DNA of 59,357 bases from assembly GCA_023091735.1 (NCBI GenBank), contig JALKBU010000222.1, positions 1 through 59,357 of the forward strand, in the 5' to 3' direction. The notes under the pieces are model-generated. The model was given only the letters and a program-made list of their open reading frames with translations, was not told the origin of the DNA and did not search any database. Positions 21,634 through 32,030 of the stretch are shown here, piece by piece. The stretch's first letter is position 1. Every line of letters starts with the position of its first letter. The stretch is from Trichomonas tenax (lineage: Eukaryota > Parabasalia > Trichomonadida > Trichomonadidae). The translations under genes were made by a program, and so were the position numbers.

Positions 21634-21869
21634 TTCAGGAGTTGTATATTATCTATTACGGACAGATAGAAATATCGAAGCAGTATCTTTACATATTCAT
21701 GGATATTCTACGGCATTTTGCATGCGATATTGCAATTCTGATCATCGTTGTTATTGTTTCGGATAGAAACTAGAGAACAGAAAAAGATGAGCAAATCCAT
21801 GAAGTTGATCAAGTAATCGATACTACTATATCTATATAATTATGTTTTATAAAATAAATATTGCTAATT

Positions 21870-22193
21870 TTAATCAATTGTATATTCATAATCGTCTTGA
21901 TCAAAAATATATAAACGTCTATTTACTTGGCATCTATGGCTTCTATCTGGTATTACAGCGCATCCATTACTAACAAAATATGCTCTGGAAGGAGCAGCGT
22001 AGACATATTCAGGAGCTTCTAAACGAAGATAAATAGGATGCTCTCTGCGTGGCCAGTTCCATTTTAGTTGAGGATTTTGCTTTTGCGAAAGTAATGCCTT
22101 TATCTCAGCGACATCCTTCCTCAGAGCAACAATCTCTGCTTTGATGTCATCTATTGCAGCGGATACTGTCAATACAGCGAGAAACAAAAACAT
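21870..22193 (-). CDS. Small secreted coiled-coil protein
   Basis: A 107-residue product. A hydrophobic signal peptide (MFLFLAVLTVSAA) is followed by one helix with heptad spacing (IDDIKAEIVALRKDVAEIKALL) and a basic/aromatic C-terminal half (WNWPRRE, PEYVYAAP, two cysteines). The open frame extends upstream to 22334, but the ATG at 22193 is chosen because it starts the signal peptide and has TCAAAT about twelve bases upstream. It is a paralogue of the frameshifted gene at 17942-18368. Function is unknown. A short coiled coil with a signal peptide suggests a secreted or vesicular oligomer. Confidence 0.7.
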   Translation of the reverse strand: MFLFLAVLTVSAAIDDIKAEIVALRKDVAEIKALLSQKQNPQLKWNWPRREHPIYLRLEAPEYVYAAPSRAYFVSNGCAVIPDRSHRCQVNRRLYIFDQDDYEYTID

Positions 22194-22717
22194 GTTTGGC
22201 AATTTGACATAAAACTCAATTTCGTAAATGTATAATAATGATTTTAGCAACTGTATGTTATTAGACACATGAAATATGATTTGTCTTTCAATTCTGCATA
22301 ACAACGTTAAATTTATAAGAATGAATAATTTCAATCAAAACTCAAAGATTGTGTTTCTTGTTTCGCAGTTGTGTAATAGCATTTCCATATGCTTTATATC
22401 ATTTATATCATAGCAAAAATGCAATATAATGATAATTCACCCATGAATCATAATAATTTTCTGAAAATAGTTATATCAATGCTGAGAGATTAAATTTATA
22501 TGACAACTAAGTTTTATATTGATTTGCAAAGTGGTATTGAATAGCCATGGATAAAAAAAATGATTTTATATTAAATTTAAACAAATTAATGTGTTGAATA
22601 ATATTTGATATATTAATCGTATCTGGTAACGTTTTGTAGTGTGTCTGTAATGTTAAGAAGTGTCAACTTCAGTTATTTTGAATTTCAAATTCATCTTTAT
22701 TCAATACAAATATAATA
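22194..22717. other. Intergenic, no gene seen
   Basis: 524 bases of AT-rich DNA between two minus-strand genes. I see no repeat or RNA gene in it. Confidence 0.5.
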
Positions 22718-23737
22718 TTAGTTAGCTTGGTTGTTCTGAGTGTTTTCTTGGTTGTTATCATTTCCTTCGTGATGTTCTTCTTCATGATTTTCTTCATTAT
22801 TTGATGTTTGAATTGTCTTGATGTATTCACTCACGACAGCATTCATTTCCAATGATCTGTTGATGTTTTCAGCTGAAAGGGGCTCTCCTGTGACTGGATG
22901 CGTGTGTCTCATGTTTACCCACTCATTTATGCAGCTGTGGCAAAAGAAGAAACCAAGGCTCTCAACGGGGTCATATAAAAGGTCTCTGCAAATTGCGCAT
23001 TGGAGCTGTGTTGGAATATCAACGTCAATAGGAATCTGTGGGCGGCCAGATGATGGTGATTTGTACTTTACATAGAAAGCGATCGCGTTTTCTGTGAGAT
23101 ATTTCCATGCATTGTGAACTCCATAAATTCCAATTCTTTGAACAAAGAAACTCGTTCCATAACTTATCGGATAACAGAGAATCGATGGTGTGATGAATGG
23201 CAATTTGCGGTGTAAATACCTCGCTACACCTAAAGAAACTGTGTGAATTCCAGCAATCGCTAATGTCGACATCGCAAAGTCAACAATGGACCTGGAATGG
23301 AATCCCTGGGTGAGGCGGAGTGACATAACCTGGTATCCAGCGAACGCTGAAGCGACAGAGAAAGGAACAAATTTTGGTTTCATTCCCATTTGAGTAAATA
23401 GCTTTGCCATCAGTCCGTAGCAGTCCACTTTGCTGAAAATACTCATTATGATCGTTCTGTAGACGATTAAATTCGATTCGCGGAAAAATGAGAAAAAAGT
23501 TGTTAATTGTGTAAGAGATTCCCTCCAAAACGTAACTGATCGAGACTTATCAAGCGAGAGATATAAGAAAAGTGCTGTGTCGATCGATGTTTGGTTCGCT
23601 GAAGATTCTAACGTGATAATATGCTTTTTTCTCAGCCGATTGCTGCTCTTTCTCGCGGCATCAGCAATATCGTTGGCAATACTTTCTAACTGGAGTTGAT
23701 CGTTGTTTGAGTAAATTCGGGCAATACTTGAAAGCAT
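22718..23737 (-). CDS. Membrane-anchored U-box/RING-type E3 ligase
   Basis: A 339-residue protein. The middle has several hydrophobic segments (about 85-100, 123-140, 151-170, 181-200). Residues 245-305 form a U-box-like fold: CAIC, DLLYDPVES, FFFCHSCINEW, HPVTGEPL and a closing helix. The DPV...HPxTGEPL pattern is that of U-boxes, yet Cys247, Cys250, Cys266 and Cys269 keep a partial zinc-binding set. The tail is acidic and Asn/Gln-rich. A role as an E3 ubiquitin ligase on the ER or another internal membrane is inferred. An initiator-like TCAGA precedes the ATG. Confidence 0.8.
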   Translation of the reverse strand: MLSSIARIYSNNDQLQLESIANDIADAARKSSNRLRKKHIITLESSANQTSIDTALFLYLSLDKSRSVTFWRESLTQLTTFFSFFRESNLIVYRTIIMSIFSKVDCYGLMAKLFTQMGMKPKFVPFSVASAFAGYQVMSLRLTQGFHSRSIVDFAMSTLAIAGIHTVSLGVARYLHRKLPFITPSILCYPISYGTSFFVQRIGIYGVHNAWKYLTENAIAFYVKYKSPSSGRPQIPIDVDIPTQLQCAICRDLLYDPVESLGFFFCHSCINEWVNMRHTHPVTGEPLSAENINRSLEMNAVVSEYIKTIQTSNNEENHEEEHHEGNDNNQENTQNNQAN

Positions 23738-24274
23738 TCTTTAATATTCTGACAATTTATGTGGCAAAATTTTCCAAGCCGGATTTTGTGATTTTTCTTC
23801 AAATTTCGAATTTCTATCATATGTGAATTTTTGGTTTTAAATCAATAATGATTTTTATTTCCGACAAATTGTCAAAATTATCAGGAGCTCTTTTTCATTT
23901 TATTTCTCTTTTATTATAATAAATCTATGATAGTCAATATTATAGAATTAAGCCTTATTATGATATCTAACATTTTATTTATTCCAGATCTGTATAATAT
24001 GAAATTATTATGAAATAATATCAAATATAAAGTCGATATTATAATATTCTTTGGTATCAATTACATCAATTCTACTCACTTCATATGTGAATTTTGTTAA
24101 TATAACATTGGGTGAAATTGAATTATTTAATGATTATGAATTTTGGATTTTTGGAAATATACGTACTTTTCGATTATTTTGACGAGGGAACCATTTTATT
24201 TCGTGTATATATGCCATTGACGTGATAATGAAAGTAAATATAAATTTTATTTTATAAACGTTCACAAAAACAAA
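23738..24274. other. Intergenic, divergent promoters
   Basis: 537 bases between divergent genes, AT-rich. Only the TTCACAAAAACAAA string immediately before the tubulin-cofactor ATG (TCAC initiator) is notable. Confidence 0.5.
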
Positions 24275-24589
24275 ATGGACGCAAAAGTCGCGAGACAGCT
24301 CAAGATCAACCTCGGCGCAGTCAAGAGGCTCATAAAAGAGAAGGCCAGCTACGAGAAGGAGGCCGCTGAGTGCGCTGAGAACGTCCAGAACACGAAACAC
24401 GAGCCAGGAACATATGAGTATAAGAAACTCATCGAATTACGTGAGGAAGCTGAAGCCATGATCAAAGACTGCGAGCGCCGCCTCAAGGACTTCACTGCTA
24501 AGCTTCAGGCTTCATTGAATGAGGTCAATGGCTTCCCAGACGATCCAAACGTTGTTGAGGCTAAGCAGGTCTTAGAGTCAGCCAAGTAA
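24275..24589 (+). CDS. TBCA: Tubulin-binding cofactor A
   Basis: A 104-residue all-helical protein matching the cofactor A family in length and pattern: an N-terminal LKINLGAVKRLIKEKASYEKE, a central loop and a second helix ending in an extended tail. Cofactor A captures beta-tubulin released from the chaperonin during tubulin folding, a need expected in a multi-flagellate with a large microtubular axostyle. Codon use is strongly C/G-ended, unlike the neighbours, as in the ribosomal genes here, so high expression is likely. A TCAC initiator is 16 bases upstream. Confidence 0.9.
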   Translation: MDAKVARQLKINLGAVKRLIKEKASYEKEAAECAENVQNTKHEPGTYEYKKLIELREEAEAMIKDCERRLKDFTAKLQASLNEVNGFPDDPNVVEAKQVLESAK

Positions 24590-25481
24590 ACTGTTCCAAG
24601 TACATGTATACTCAAATTTAGTTTGATATATTTTTAACAAAACCAAACCTACATCAAAACTATATGAAACCACATCCTTATTGATTTATAACATAGTCAT
24701 AGACTTTCAAAAGCTATTTCCTGCATTGATAGAACGAACGATCTTTATGATATAAAAGCGACAGTCTATGGACTTATTAAACGAGGCTCACAGGCCGGCC
24801 ATCTGCTTGTATTCAGATAAACATAGGGGATAATATACTTAGATGTGTGTTTCCTATGTGATCATACCAAGTCTGTATGTTTATTGCAAAATCTGCATGC
24901 TGTGCAATGGGTTAAATGACCCCGTGCGCAAAATTGACAGCACGCTTGTTTCAGCACAATTGAATGTCTTTGAGCACTCTAAAGCATTTAATCATACATT
25001 AATGAGCATGTAATACCTTGTAGAAGAGTTTAAAGCTATTTTATAAAATATTGAATGTATTAATTTAATATAATGACAAATCTTTCAATAAACACACTTC
25101 CTAAGATAAATACACCATATGCACTATACACTCTTTATAGAAAACTCATATTTTCGGTTGTTCTAAATCCTCACGATGCCGATATTATCAAAACTCTATT
25201 CATCCTCATCCACATCACTATACAGTGAATGGAAGATGATGATATTGTGGAAAAACTATATATTATCGGTAAACTTTACGCGATGACGCAAATCTGAGCA
25301 TTTTAATAGCTTTATGATATTGTATAAGTATGGATATGATATATATTTGTGTATTGTGTGAAGAGTACACTGTTTAATGCACTCTACATACTTGAAAATG
25401 TCCAATGATAAATATGTAACACTAAAAATGACTATAGATAACTATTCTTCAATCCCACTTGTCCAATTATGTGTATAACTG
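24590..25481. other. Non-coding accessory DNA
   Basis: About 0.9 kb between the TBCA gene and the left arm of the 2.6-kb inverted-repeat module. No supported gene; only weak local inverted repeats are seen. Confidence 0.45.
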
Positions 25482-25561
25482 GATAAATTGGATCGAAATA
25501 TAGATGTTTCTGTTAAAATAAAGCATAATTGCGCATTTCTGTATTTTTGAGCGATTTTAAA
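25482..25561 (+). repeat. Left 80-bp inverted repeat
   Basis: Identical, base for base, to the reverse complement of 28028-28107; outside these limits the flanks differ at once. Confidence 0.95.
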
Positions 25562-26631
25562 CTTTTCAAATTTAGACGCGCAAAAAAGAGTCTATGTCTC
25601 TTATATATTGACATATTATGTGCAATTTATGTTGTTCACGATATTGATGTAAGATGCAACTGCATTTACATAGTTTTTTACTTCTAGCATATAAGTCTTT
25701 GATAGAATAGCATACATCGTTCTTACTTATCCGTAGTAATGCCATGATATGGAAAACATTTATTTTTATGTATGGATCGAGTGACTGTTTTTAAAAATCG
25801 AAATTTCGAAAAATATTTATGCGCATATCAACGACATAATGTATAGTATGTTAATAGTGTTTTGCTTTGGACGAATACCATGTTTTTTGCCCAAATCTCA
25901 GATATCATATATAAATAATCAAATATTTGAATAACTATATATAGGATATGCAAGCCATTTGGATATAAGTTATAAGTATGAGTTCAAATGCTTTCCATCT
26001 ATAAGATATTCGATATGAGATTGTAAATTTCGGCCTAAAATGTGAAAACTTCACAATAATCTATAATTTTATATGACACATATGATATATATACTAAAAG
26101 CAGCCTTGCTATATCCAGTTACGTGTTAAAATGTCAAATGTAAAGTGTCAGGATGACAAATGTCGAAACCCATGCTATTACCTATCTTTTTATCTTTGAT
26201 AGCAATTATTATAGATCCCATTTTTTTCCAAAGTATTGGGGATGCAAAAACCTATCCCTCCCTTATCCCCAACCTTAAAAATGTGATTTTCTTTTTGGAA
26301 TTTTTATTTTTGCCAAATGACAAATAATGGGATTAGAAAAATAAAATGTGCATTATAAAGAATATTAGATGAACCTTAATTATGCATGTTTCATTTATAT
26401 TTATGTAAAACGCTCATGTTTGACATGTAAGTATAATGTGTCAGATCACTCTACTTTTGGGATGGGATAGACTATCCCAGCCTATCAAAAATTGAATAAT
26501 TTACAAATAAAAATTATTGCTCGGGATTGATTCCCTATCCCAGAAAATGTGACATAAATTATGAAATTAGATAGACATGGTTTAACTACAATAATTAAAG
26601 TGTTGAAATGAGTTAGAAATGAAAGGAGATC

Positions 26632-26866
26632 GATAGTATCAACAGTCAATAAACCATTGATTGTGAAGATCAGCTTTGTATTTATGGTTTATTGACTGTT
26701 GATGCCTTGGTTGTGATGATATTGTGAGAATTTCAAAGAACTTGTGAATTCTTGAGCGATAATCCACTAGTTTTTCACTGGCTATAGGGACATTTTCACT
26801 GATAGACCTCAAAATCAGTGAAAAACTAGTGGAGAACACATGAACAACATTTATAACGTACAAAAA
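26632..26866 (+). repeat. Two-hairpin unit, copy A
   Basis: Contains hairpin 26640-26657/26684-26701 (18 bp perfect, CAACAGTCAATAAACCAT) and hairpin 26764-26780/26816-26832 (17 bp perfect, CCACTAGTTTTTCACTG). It then runs into AACATTTATAACGTACAAAA. The order and many bases match the reverse complement of 27120-27360. Confidence 0.75.
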
Positions 26867-27119
26867 TCACACAATATTTTTCAATTATCCAAAGTTAATA
26901 TAATTGAAACAGCAGCTAATTTAACTCTTAGCTATCGATTTTATTTCATAAAACTATTTGTAAATAGCTAAATTTTTGTGATTTTTTATTATTTTGATTA
27001 AATTGTGGTTAAATGTGAGACGTTAAATTTTTCAAATCAGCAAATTTCGAAAAGGAAAGTTGTTTAATAGAAACTCTATATAGCAATAAGATTAAATTCA
27101 TGATTGATTAGAAATTGAG

Positions 27120-27360
27120 AATTTTGTACGTTATAAATGTTGCCCATGCGTTGTCCAATAGTTCTTCACTGATTTTGAGGGCTCTGTATGAAGACATCAC
27201 TCTATCCAGTGGAGAACTAGTGGTATACCGTTCAAGAATACAAAAATTCATCGATATTCTCGCACCTTCACCACAATGAAGGCAGAAATAGTCAAAAAAC
27301 CATTGGACGTGAAGTTATTCTTCATATCCAATGGTTTATTGACTGATGGTGCCCTTGAGA
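27120..27360 (-). repeat. Two-hairpin unit, copy B (inverted)
   Basis: The inverse, diverged copy of 26632-26866. Hairpins are 27155-27171/27207-27223 (about 15 of 17 paired) and 27291-27307/27327-27343 (16 of 17). The unit ends keep the GTCAATAAACCATTG and ACGTTATAAATGTT blocks of copy A. Confidence 0.75.
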
Positions 27361-27513
27361 TTCACACAGAGCTAACTCATTCGATTTCCAATTACAAAAG
27401 TATATTTTATACGACTCTCTGCGGTTTCTAGGTCAAAGAGCACTGCAGCAGCCTCAAGGAGTCTTATGAAATGCGATAAACAAAAATATTCCAATCATCG
27501 ATTTACTTTTCTT

Positions 27514-27588
27514 GCTTTAGTTGTCTAATAGCATGATGAGCAAGTAGCTTATGCACACCAGTTTGTCATGTTACTAGACAACTAAAGC
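27514..27588. repeat. Hairpin, 23-bp stem
   Basis: 27514-27536 pairs with 27566-27588 over 23 bases (GCTTTAGTTGTCTA arm). The only two differences are G-U compatible on one strand. The loop is 29 bases. Confidence 0.8.
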
Positions 27589-27618
27589 AGTTTACGTTTT
27601 ATATTTATTCGTTAATTA

Positions 27619-27713
27619 ATATCATCAAAAATGATCAATTTTCTGGCACAGTTTCTGCAGATATTTTTTGTTCTGGAGAATTTGTGCTCGAAATTGATCA
27701 TTTTTGATGGTAT
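27619..27713. repeat. Hairpin, 23-bp stem
   Basis: 27619-27641 pairs with 27691-27713 (ATCATCAAAAATGATCAATTT arm) with a single G-T type difference. The loop is 49 bases. Confidence 0.8.
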
Positions 27714-27830
27714 TTATTTTTTTTATAAATTGACGACTCTAGGCAATAGCAAGCACGAACATTACATCTACAGCTCACAAATATTTGACATATACCATCC
27801 ATAATGAAATGTAGCGTTTATTTATTTTTT

Positions 27831-27940
27831 AAGATCGAACATCATTGAAAATGGCGTGTTTCTTGCTCATTTCCTCCCACATATCTATGTGTTGGATGAA
27901 ATGAGCAAGAAACACGCCATTTTCAATGGTATTCGATCTT
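27831..27940. repeat. Hairpin, 42-bp stem
   Basis: 27831-27872 pairs with 27899-27940 at 39 of 42 positions, and the inner 32 bases pair without error. The loop is only 26 bases. This is the longest and cleanest fold in the window. Confidence 0.9.
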
Positions 27941-28027
27941 TTGGATCATAATCTCGGTTTTCTAAGCTACTTTACAGCATTTTGTTGATTAGCACATGAA
28001 TGAGTGATCAATATAGATACTGTAAGC

Positions 28028-28107
28028 TTTAAAATCGCTCAAAAATACAGAAATGCGCAATTATGCTTTATTTTAACAGAAACATCTATATTTCGATCCA
28101 ATTTATC
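28028..28107 (-). repeat. Right 80-bp inverted repeat
   Basis: Exact inverse partner of 25482-25561. It includes the last codons, the TAG stop (28086-28088) and the 3' flank of the cysteine-rich pseudogene. Confidence 0.95.
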
Positions 28108-28601
28108 TGAGTTTCTATGGAATGCTTATATCCTTTAGCCTTAAGTTCTTTAGACTTAATCTTAATTGCTTCCTCGAATTGTTTTTTGCTTTCAGATCTT
28201 GGACCGCAAGCTGTGCAGCATGCGGCAATAAGGAGCCACAAATGCATGAGAACCCACTTAAAAATGTAGCCGATGAGTATTGGGATATATAGGAGATAGA
28301 GGCAGCAGCACAATTCACGACAATTCTCGCCGCAGATTGAAAAATCTCAATCTGACTCAGAAAACGTATAGCAGCAGCATTGACAGCGTTCAGTGAATTG
28401 ATGGTATCCGCAGCAGCCCGTGTGATCTGCGTCGCAATCACCGAAGCAGCATTCGCAGCAACATGGACTGCAATAATATTGTGGGCATGGGAAACCGCAT
28501 TTAAGTCTCTCGCCATTCTTGAGGTAATAGTAATTGAATGATGCTTCCCAGTATCCAGGGCAGCAGTAATGACAAATGTCGAAACATAGTTCGTGATAGA
28601 T
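28086..28601 (-). pseudogene. Cysteine-rich membrane protein, 5'-truncated with one in-frame stop
   Basis: The frame runs from 28601 to the TAG at 28086-28088, with one TGA at 28347-28349. The product is packed with CC and CCC clusters (CCPGYW, PCPQYYCSPCC, CCYTF), then a hydrophobic double helix (LYLLYIPILIGYIFKW, LWLLIAACCTACG) and a Lys/Glu-rich tail. No ATG starts it, and an upstream in-frame TAA closes the frame, so the 5' end is lost. I do not recognise the family. The Ala-rich frame at 28115-28516 is a shadow made by its TGC codons. The final codons lie in the 80-bp inverted repeat. Confidence 0.7.
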
Positions 28602-28892
28602 TTACTTTTAAAACAATATGATTAATTCCTTAATGCCATGTAAATTATAGTTTTGTTATGTAATAATTCAATTTGAAAAGATTTTGTCATGTAATATTAG
28701 AATTCTGTAATGTTTAATTATGTTATGTAAAATTATTTTTGTCGTGTAAAGTGGAATTTGACTTGATTTGGTAGAAATCGATATCAAGAACATTTTGATG
28801 GCATTGATATATTTCATGGAAGCTAAAGTTCATCTGTATAGTTTGGAATTCAGAAATTTTGCAGCTTTTGGTAGAATTCTTTCGAAACTTAT
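28602..28892. other. AT-rich spacer with repeated GTTATGTAA-like strings
   Basis: ATGTAA or GTGTAA preceded by GT(C/T) occurs four or five times in about 130 bases (28650-28760). This is a local cluster of the dispersed TGTCATGTAAA motif. No gene is supported. Confidence 0.5.
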
Positions 28893-30638
28893 ATGATTGC
28901 AGAAGATGATCTTGTGTTATCACCTCCTCTTCCCGAAGCATGCGCGAGCACAAAGAAGTGTGCTGAGTCTCTAGAAACCATTATTCAACAGTTGAAAACA
29001 GTCGATGAAATCTCAACAAAAAACTTACGCAAATAACGCATATTTTAGTCAGTGCTTGGTTATCACCAGAGTTCCAAGTCATGCGCCGTGATAAGATAAA
29101 CATAGGCGATATGTTGTTGCCACTGGAAATAGCACTGATTAATTCAATATCAATAATTCTTGAAAACGAAACGATTCGTTCAAAGATTGCAAGTTTGATA
29201 ATGTTAGTTATAGGAAGAGAGAAACCACCATCATCTCTGCCTTCATGTTTTCCAAAAGAGTTCGAAACACATCAAATTTATGAAATTGAAGAAACAACGA
29301 AAAATCAAGATCCAAATATGATTTTAACTCCAAATATCAAGATTCCTATAACAGGGCCAACACAAATAACTGCAAAGTTGCTATTTAAGGCTGTTTTTCC
29401 TATCAATCACACTCGATGTTTTTGGAAAATAACAAACTTTTCATTCGCAGTAGATCAACAAGAGCAATGGGAAGAAAAAAGACCAATATATTTTGCAGAT
29501 CCACAGAAGCTCAGCAAATATTTATGTTTGCATGTCTTTCTTAATGAAACAAGGTTAGTTTTAAACAATCCTGCAACAAAAGAATTAACAATTGAAAGAT
29601 ATTCATATAAATATATCAACTACAAAGGAAAAGAAGATGAATGCATATGGGTCATTATAAGAACAAAGCATTTTGCTTTCTCATAGTGAACAGATGCTTC
29701 ACTTGGAAAGAATGGATATAACCACAAGATTCCATGGATAAATCATTTTAATTGCGAGATTCCTAAATCGTTACCTCAAAACAAAAAAGGAGTCTTCAAG
29801 AAACCTATAATGGAGTGGAAGTCATTATTTGATCCAATAGATCCTGATCCCATTGATCCAATGCAGACAATGTCCATCAGTTGGAGAAAAAGCATTTAAA
29901 AACTGGATTCTCAAACAAATTGAACTTCTTTTATCGAAAGAAAGTTATGAAACGCTACTTCCTCAAATTGAGAGTTGCATTGATGTGGTCACAAAGATTG
30001 AATATAAAGCAGAACATACTATGGGCAAAGTTAAATATGTGTAGGCAAATTCGAAAACATATCAAAATCCAAATGATTCAAATGACTTTTGGATTGTTGA
30101 GTGTTCTGACTCAAAATGCAGTGATCCTGATTGCCCTTTCAAGATATCAAAACGCAGGAGTCCAAAACTTTCTATAGGATATTTCAAAACTCCTATTATT
30201 CACAAGATGTACGCTAAAGGTTGGGGTGTCATCGCGCAAGAAGATATTCCGTCAGGTACATTTATATGTCCTTATAATGGTATGTTTTATCAGTTGGAAC
30301 CAAAGTTAGATCCATATCAGTTCGAAATCACTAAAGGAGATCTTTTTTGTGGATATATTTCAGCTCAAAAGGAAGGAAACATTTCAAGATTCATTAATCA
30401 TTCATGCAAACCAAATTGCGTTGCCATCTCAATGACAACATCATACAATGATTACAGGATTGAAATATTTGCTTCGAGAAATATTCTTGCTGGAGAAGAA
30501 CTGAGTTTGGAATATCACAAATTATTGACTGGAAACAAGAAGGACTGTTTATGCAATAAATGCATCAAAAAGAGGCAATATGCAGATCAATATTCCAATA
30601 ATTATAGGGATGTTCAAAAATATACGTTAATAATGTAA
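28893..30638 (+). pseudogene. SET-domain lysine methyltransferase, broken
   Basis: About 580 codons of one gene are recognisable. The start is MIAEDDLVLSPPLPEA. A frame slip lies in a poly-A run near 29020, then an open block runs 29081-29683, then tandem stops TAG-TGA at 29684-29689. The same frame continues to about 29855, another slip follows, and a TAG lies at 30042-30044. After that come a pre-SET Cys block (WIVECSDSKCSDPDCPF) and a SET domain from about 30207 (GWGVIAQEDIPSGTFI, RFINHSCKPNC, ELSLEYH) with a CxC..C post-SET. The SET core itself is intact and would read as a 143-residue frame. In the living relative it would methylate histone lysines. Four lesions indicate a decayed copy. 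Confidence 0.8.
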
Positions 30639-30908
30639 ACTTTTTGGGGACGAAAAACTCTTTAAGGTTCGAAAACAAAAAGTGACGAGTCTATTTGGAC
30701 CCATGGTATTATGATTTAAATTCGTTCTGCATAAGGTCTGCAAAGTGAATGGAACTAAAGAGAAGGTAAGTGCATTGGAATATGTGAATATTAAATTTTT
30801 CCTTTCCTCAAAAAGCTCTTGTTTTGTCTTGAAATACTTTCTGTCTGACCGTCCTTACTATCGCAGATAAACACAAGTAAAATGAGGATCTAATTACGAA
30901 ATTGATTG
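30605..30908 (+). repeat. SET-gene 3' repeat
   Basis: Covers the last ten or so codons and about 270 bases beyond the SET pseudogene. It is repeated in reverse at 7693-8003. Similarity stops abruptly at both ends (just before AGGGATGTTC and after GATCTAATTAC). Confidence 0.75.
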
Positions 30909-31358
30909 ATCAAATATCATTTTTGATTCATCATTCATAAACGTGACACATGAATAGGAACACATGAGTAATGAATATTTTCGATGTGCATATTGGTAAA
31001 TCAATGATATTTTTAAAAATACAAATTTTGAAAAATCCATTTCATCAATGTTTTAAACTATTTTTAGTAATGAATTGAAATTTTGTTGTTATTTGTAACA
31101 TTCTAATAATTCAAAAGTCGAAAATCGAAATTTGGGTTTTTGAAAAATTGAAATATGTGAAGTTTGATAGTGAGCACATATTTTCTCATCGATGTAATAA
31201 TTAATGATCATATTCTTATAGCTCAAAAATCGAGATTCAAATTTGAAAATTTTCAAATTTTGATATTTTTGATATTTAATATAAAGAAGAATAATCATTA
31301 ATAATATTCTGATTGGTGTTGATATTAAAATTATTCAAAAATTAAAAATCAACGTTGA
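30909..31358. other. Non-coding AT-rich stretch
   Basis: No gene or clear repeat is seen between the SET repeat and the next inverted-repeat element. Confidence 0.45.
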
Positions 31359-32030
31359 ATTTTTTCCCGTTGACTTTTTTGAGTTTTGCGATTTTTAATG
31401 AGTAAAACCCCCTATCAAGTCAAACTGAGAAGACATTTACGTTCTTTTCAGGGGTGCTGAGTATGTTTATAGCATTTGCTTGTCTATTTAACTTGAGGAT
31501 CTCCATGCCTCCATGAGATTTCAGCAAATTTTGACATGTAAAATAACAAAAGTCACCATTTTTGACACATATTATCTGATATTTGTCATGTAAAGTCGAA
31601 AATTTGATATGTAATGTTACCAATGAGCAAATTTTGTGTGAACTTGAGGTAGAATAACTTTATGTATGCTCGATGTAATAGCAAAGGAATGCCGTTTGAC
31701 TCCTGAGCGTAGCGTATTTTTTCTTTTCTATTTTTTGATTTTTCTAGGGGAACTCTAGAAAAATAAGCGAGCGAACACTATAATAGTGAGATGTATTTGT
31801 TATAATCATCAAAGAGATTCATAACAGAAGCCCATTAATGATTTGTAATGGGTTTCTGTTTGTAATCATATGATATCATGATTAAGTAATACCTTGCTAA
31901 GATCATGAAACAGATTGCACCACTAGAATCAGCACCCACAAAAAGCACGTAAATGTTTCATCAGATTCGTCCAGGAATGGGGGTTACTCGTTAAAAATCG
32001 CAAAACTCAAAAAGGTCAACGAGAAAAAAA
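31359..32030. repeat. Inverted-repeat element, about 670 bp
   Basis: 31359-31411 and the reverse complement of 31979-32030 match over about 52 bases (core GAGTTTTGCGATTTTTAA) with about six differences. Inside are hairpins 31738-31747/31755-31764 (10 bp) and 31823-31837/31846-31860 (15 bp, one wobble). Several dispersed TGTCATGTAAA motifs lie near 31530-31620. It has no coding capacity and ends about 175 bases before the eS27 gene. Confidence 0.65.

Larger units (their letters stand above)
25482..28107. mobile_element. 2.6-kb module bounded by identical 80-bp inverted repeats, full of hairpins
   Basis: 25482-25561 and the reverse complement of 28028-28107 are identical over all 80 bases. Inside are at least seven hairpins with 17-42-bp stems (26640-26701, 26764-26832, 27155-27223, 27291-27343, 27514-27588, 27619-27713, 27831-27940). 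The first four belong to two inverted diverged copies of one unit of about 235 bp. No protein frame of any length is present except the cysteine-rich gene whose 3' end overlaps the right arm. Possibilities are a composite fold-back transposon, nested insertions, or a small-RNA precursor cluster. Confidence 0.7.

Noticed and set aside
28115..28516. Ala-rich 133-residue open frame on the minus strand
   Set aside because: It is the shifted reading of TGC-rich DNA of the cysteine-rich gene (TGC gives GCT/GCA out of frame) and has no protein-like pattern.
29081..29686. A stand-alone 201-residue gene
   Set aside because: It reads on in the same frame past tandem stops into the pre-SET and SET region, so it is part of the broken methyltransferase gene.
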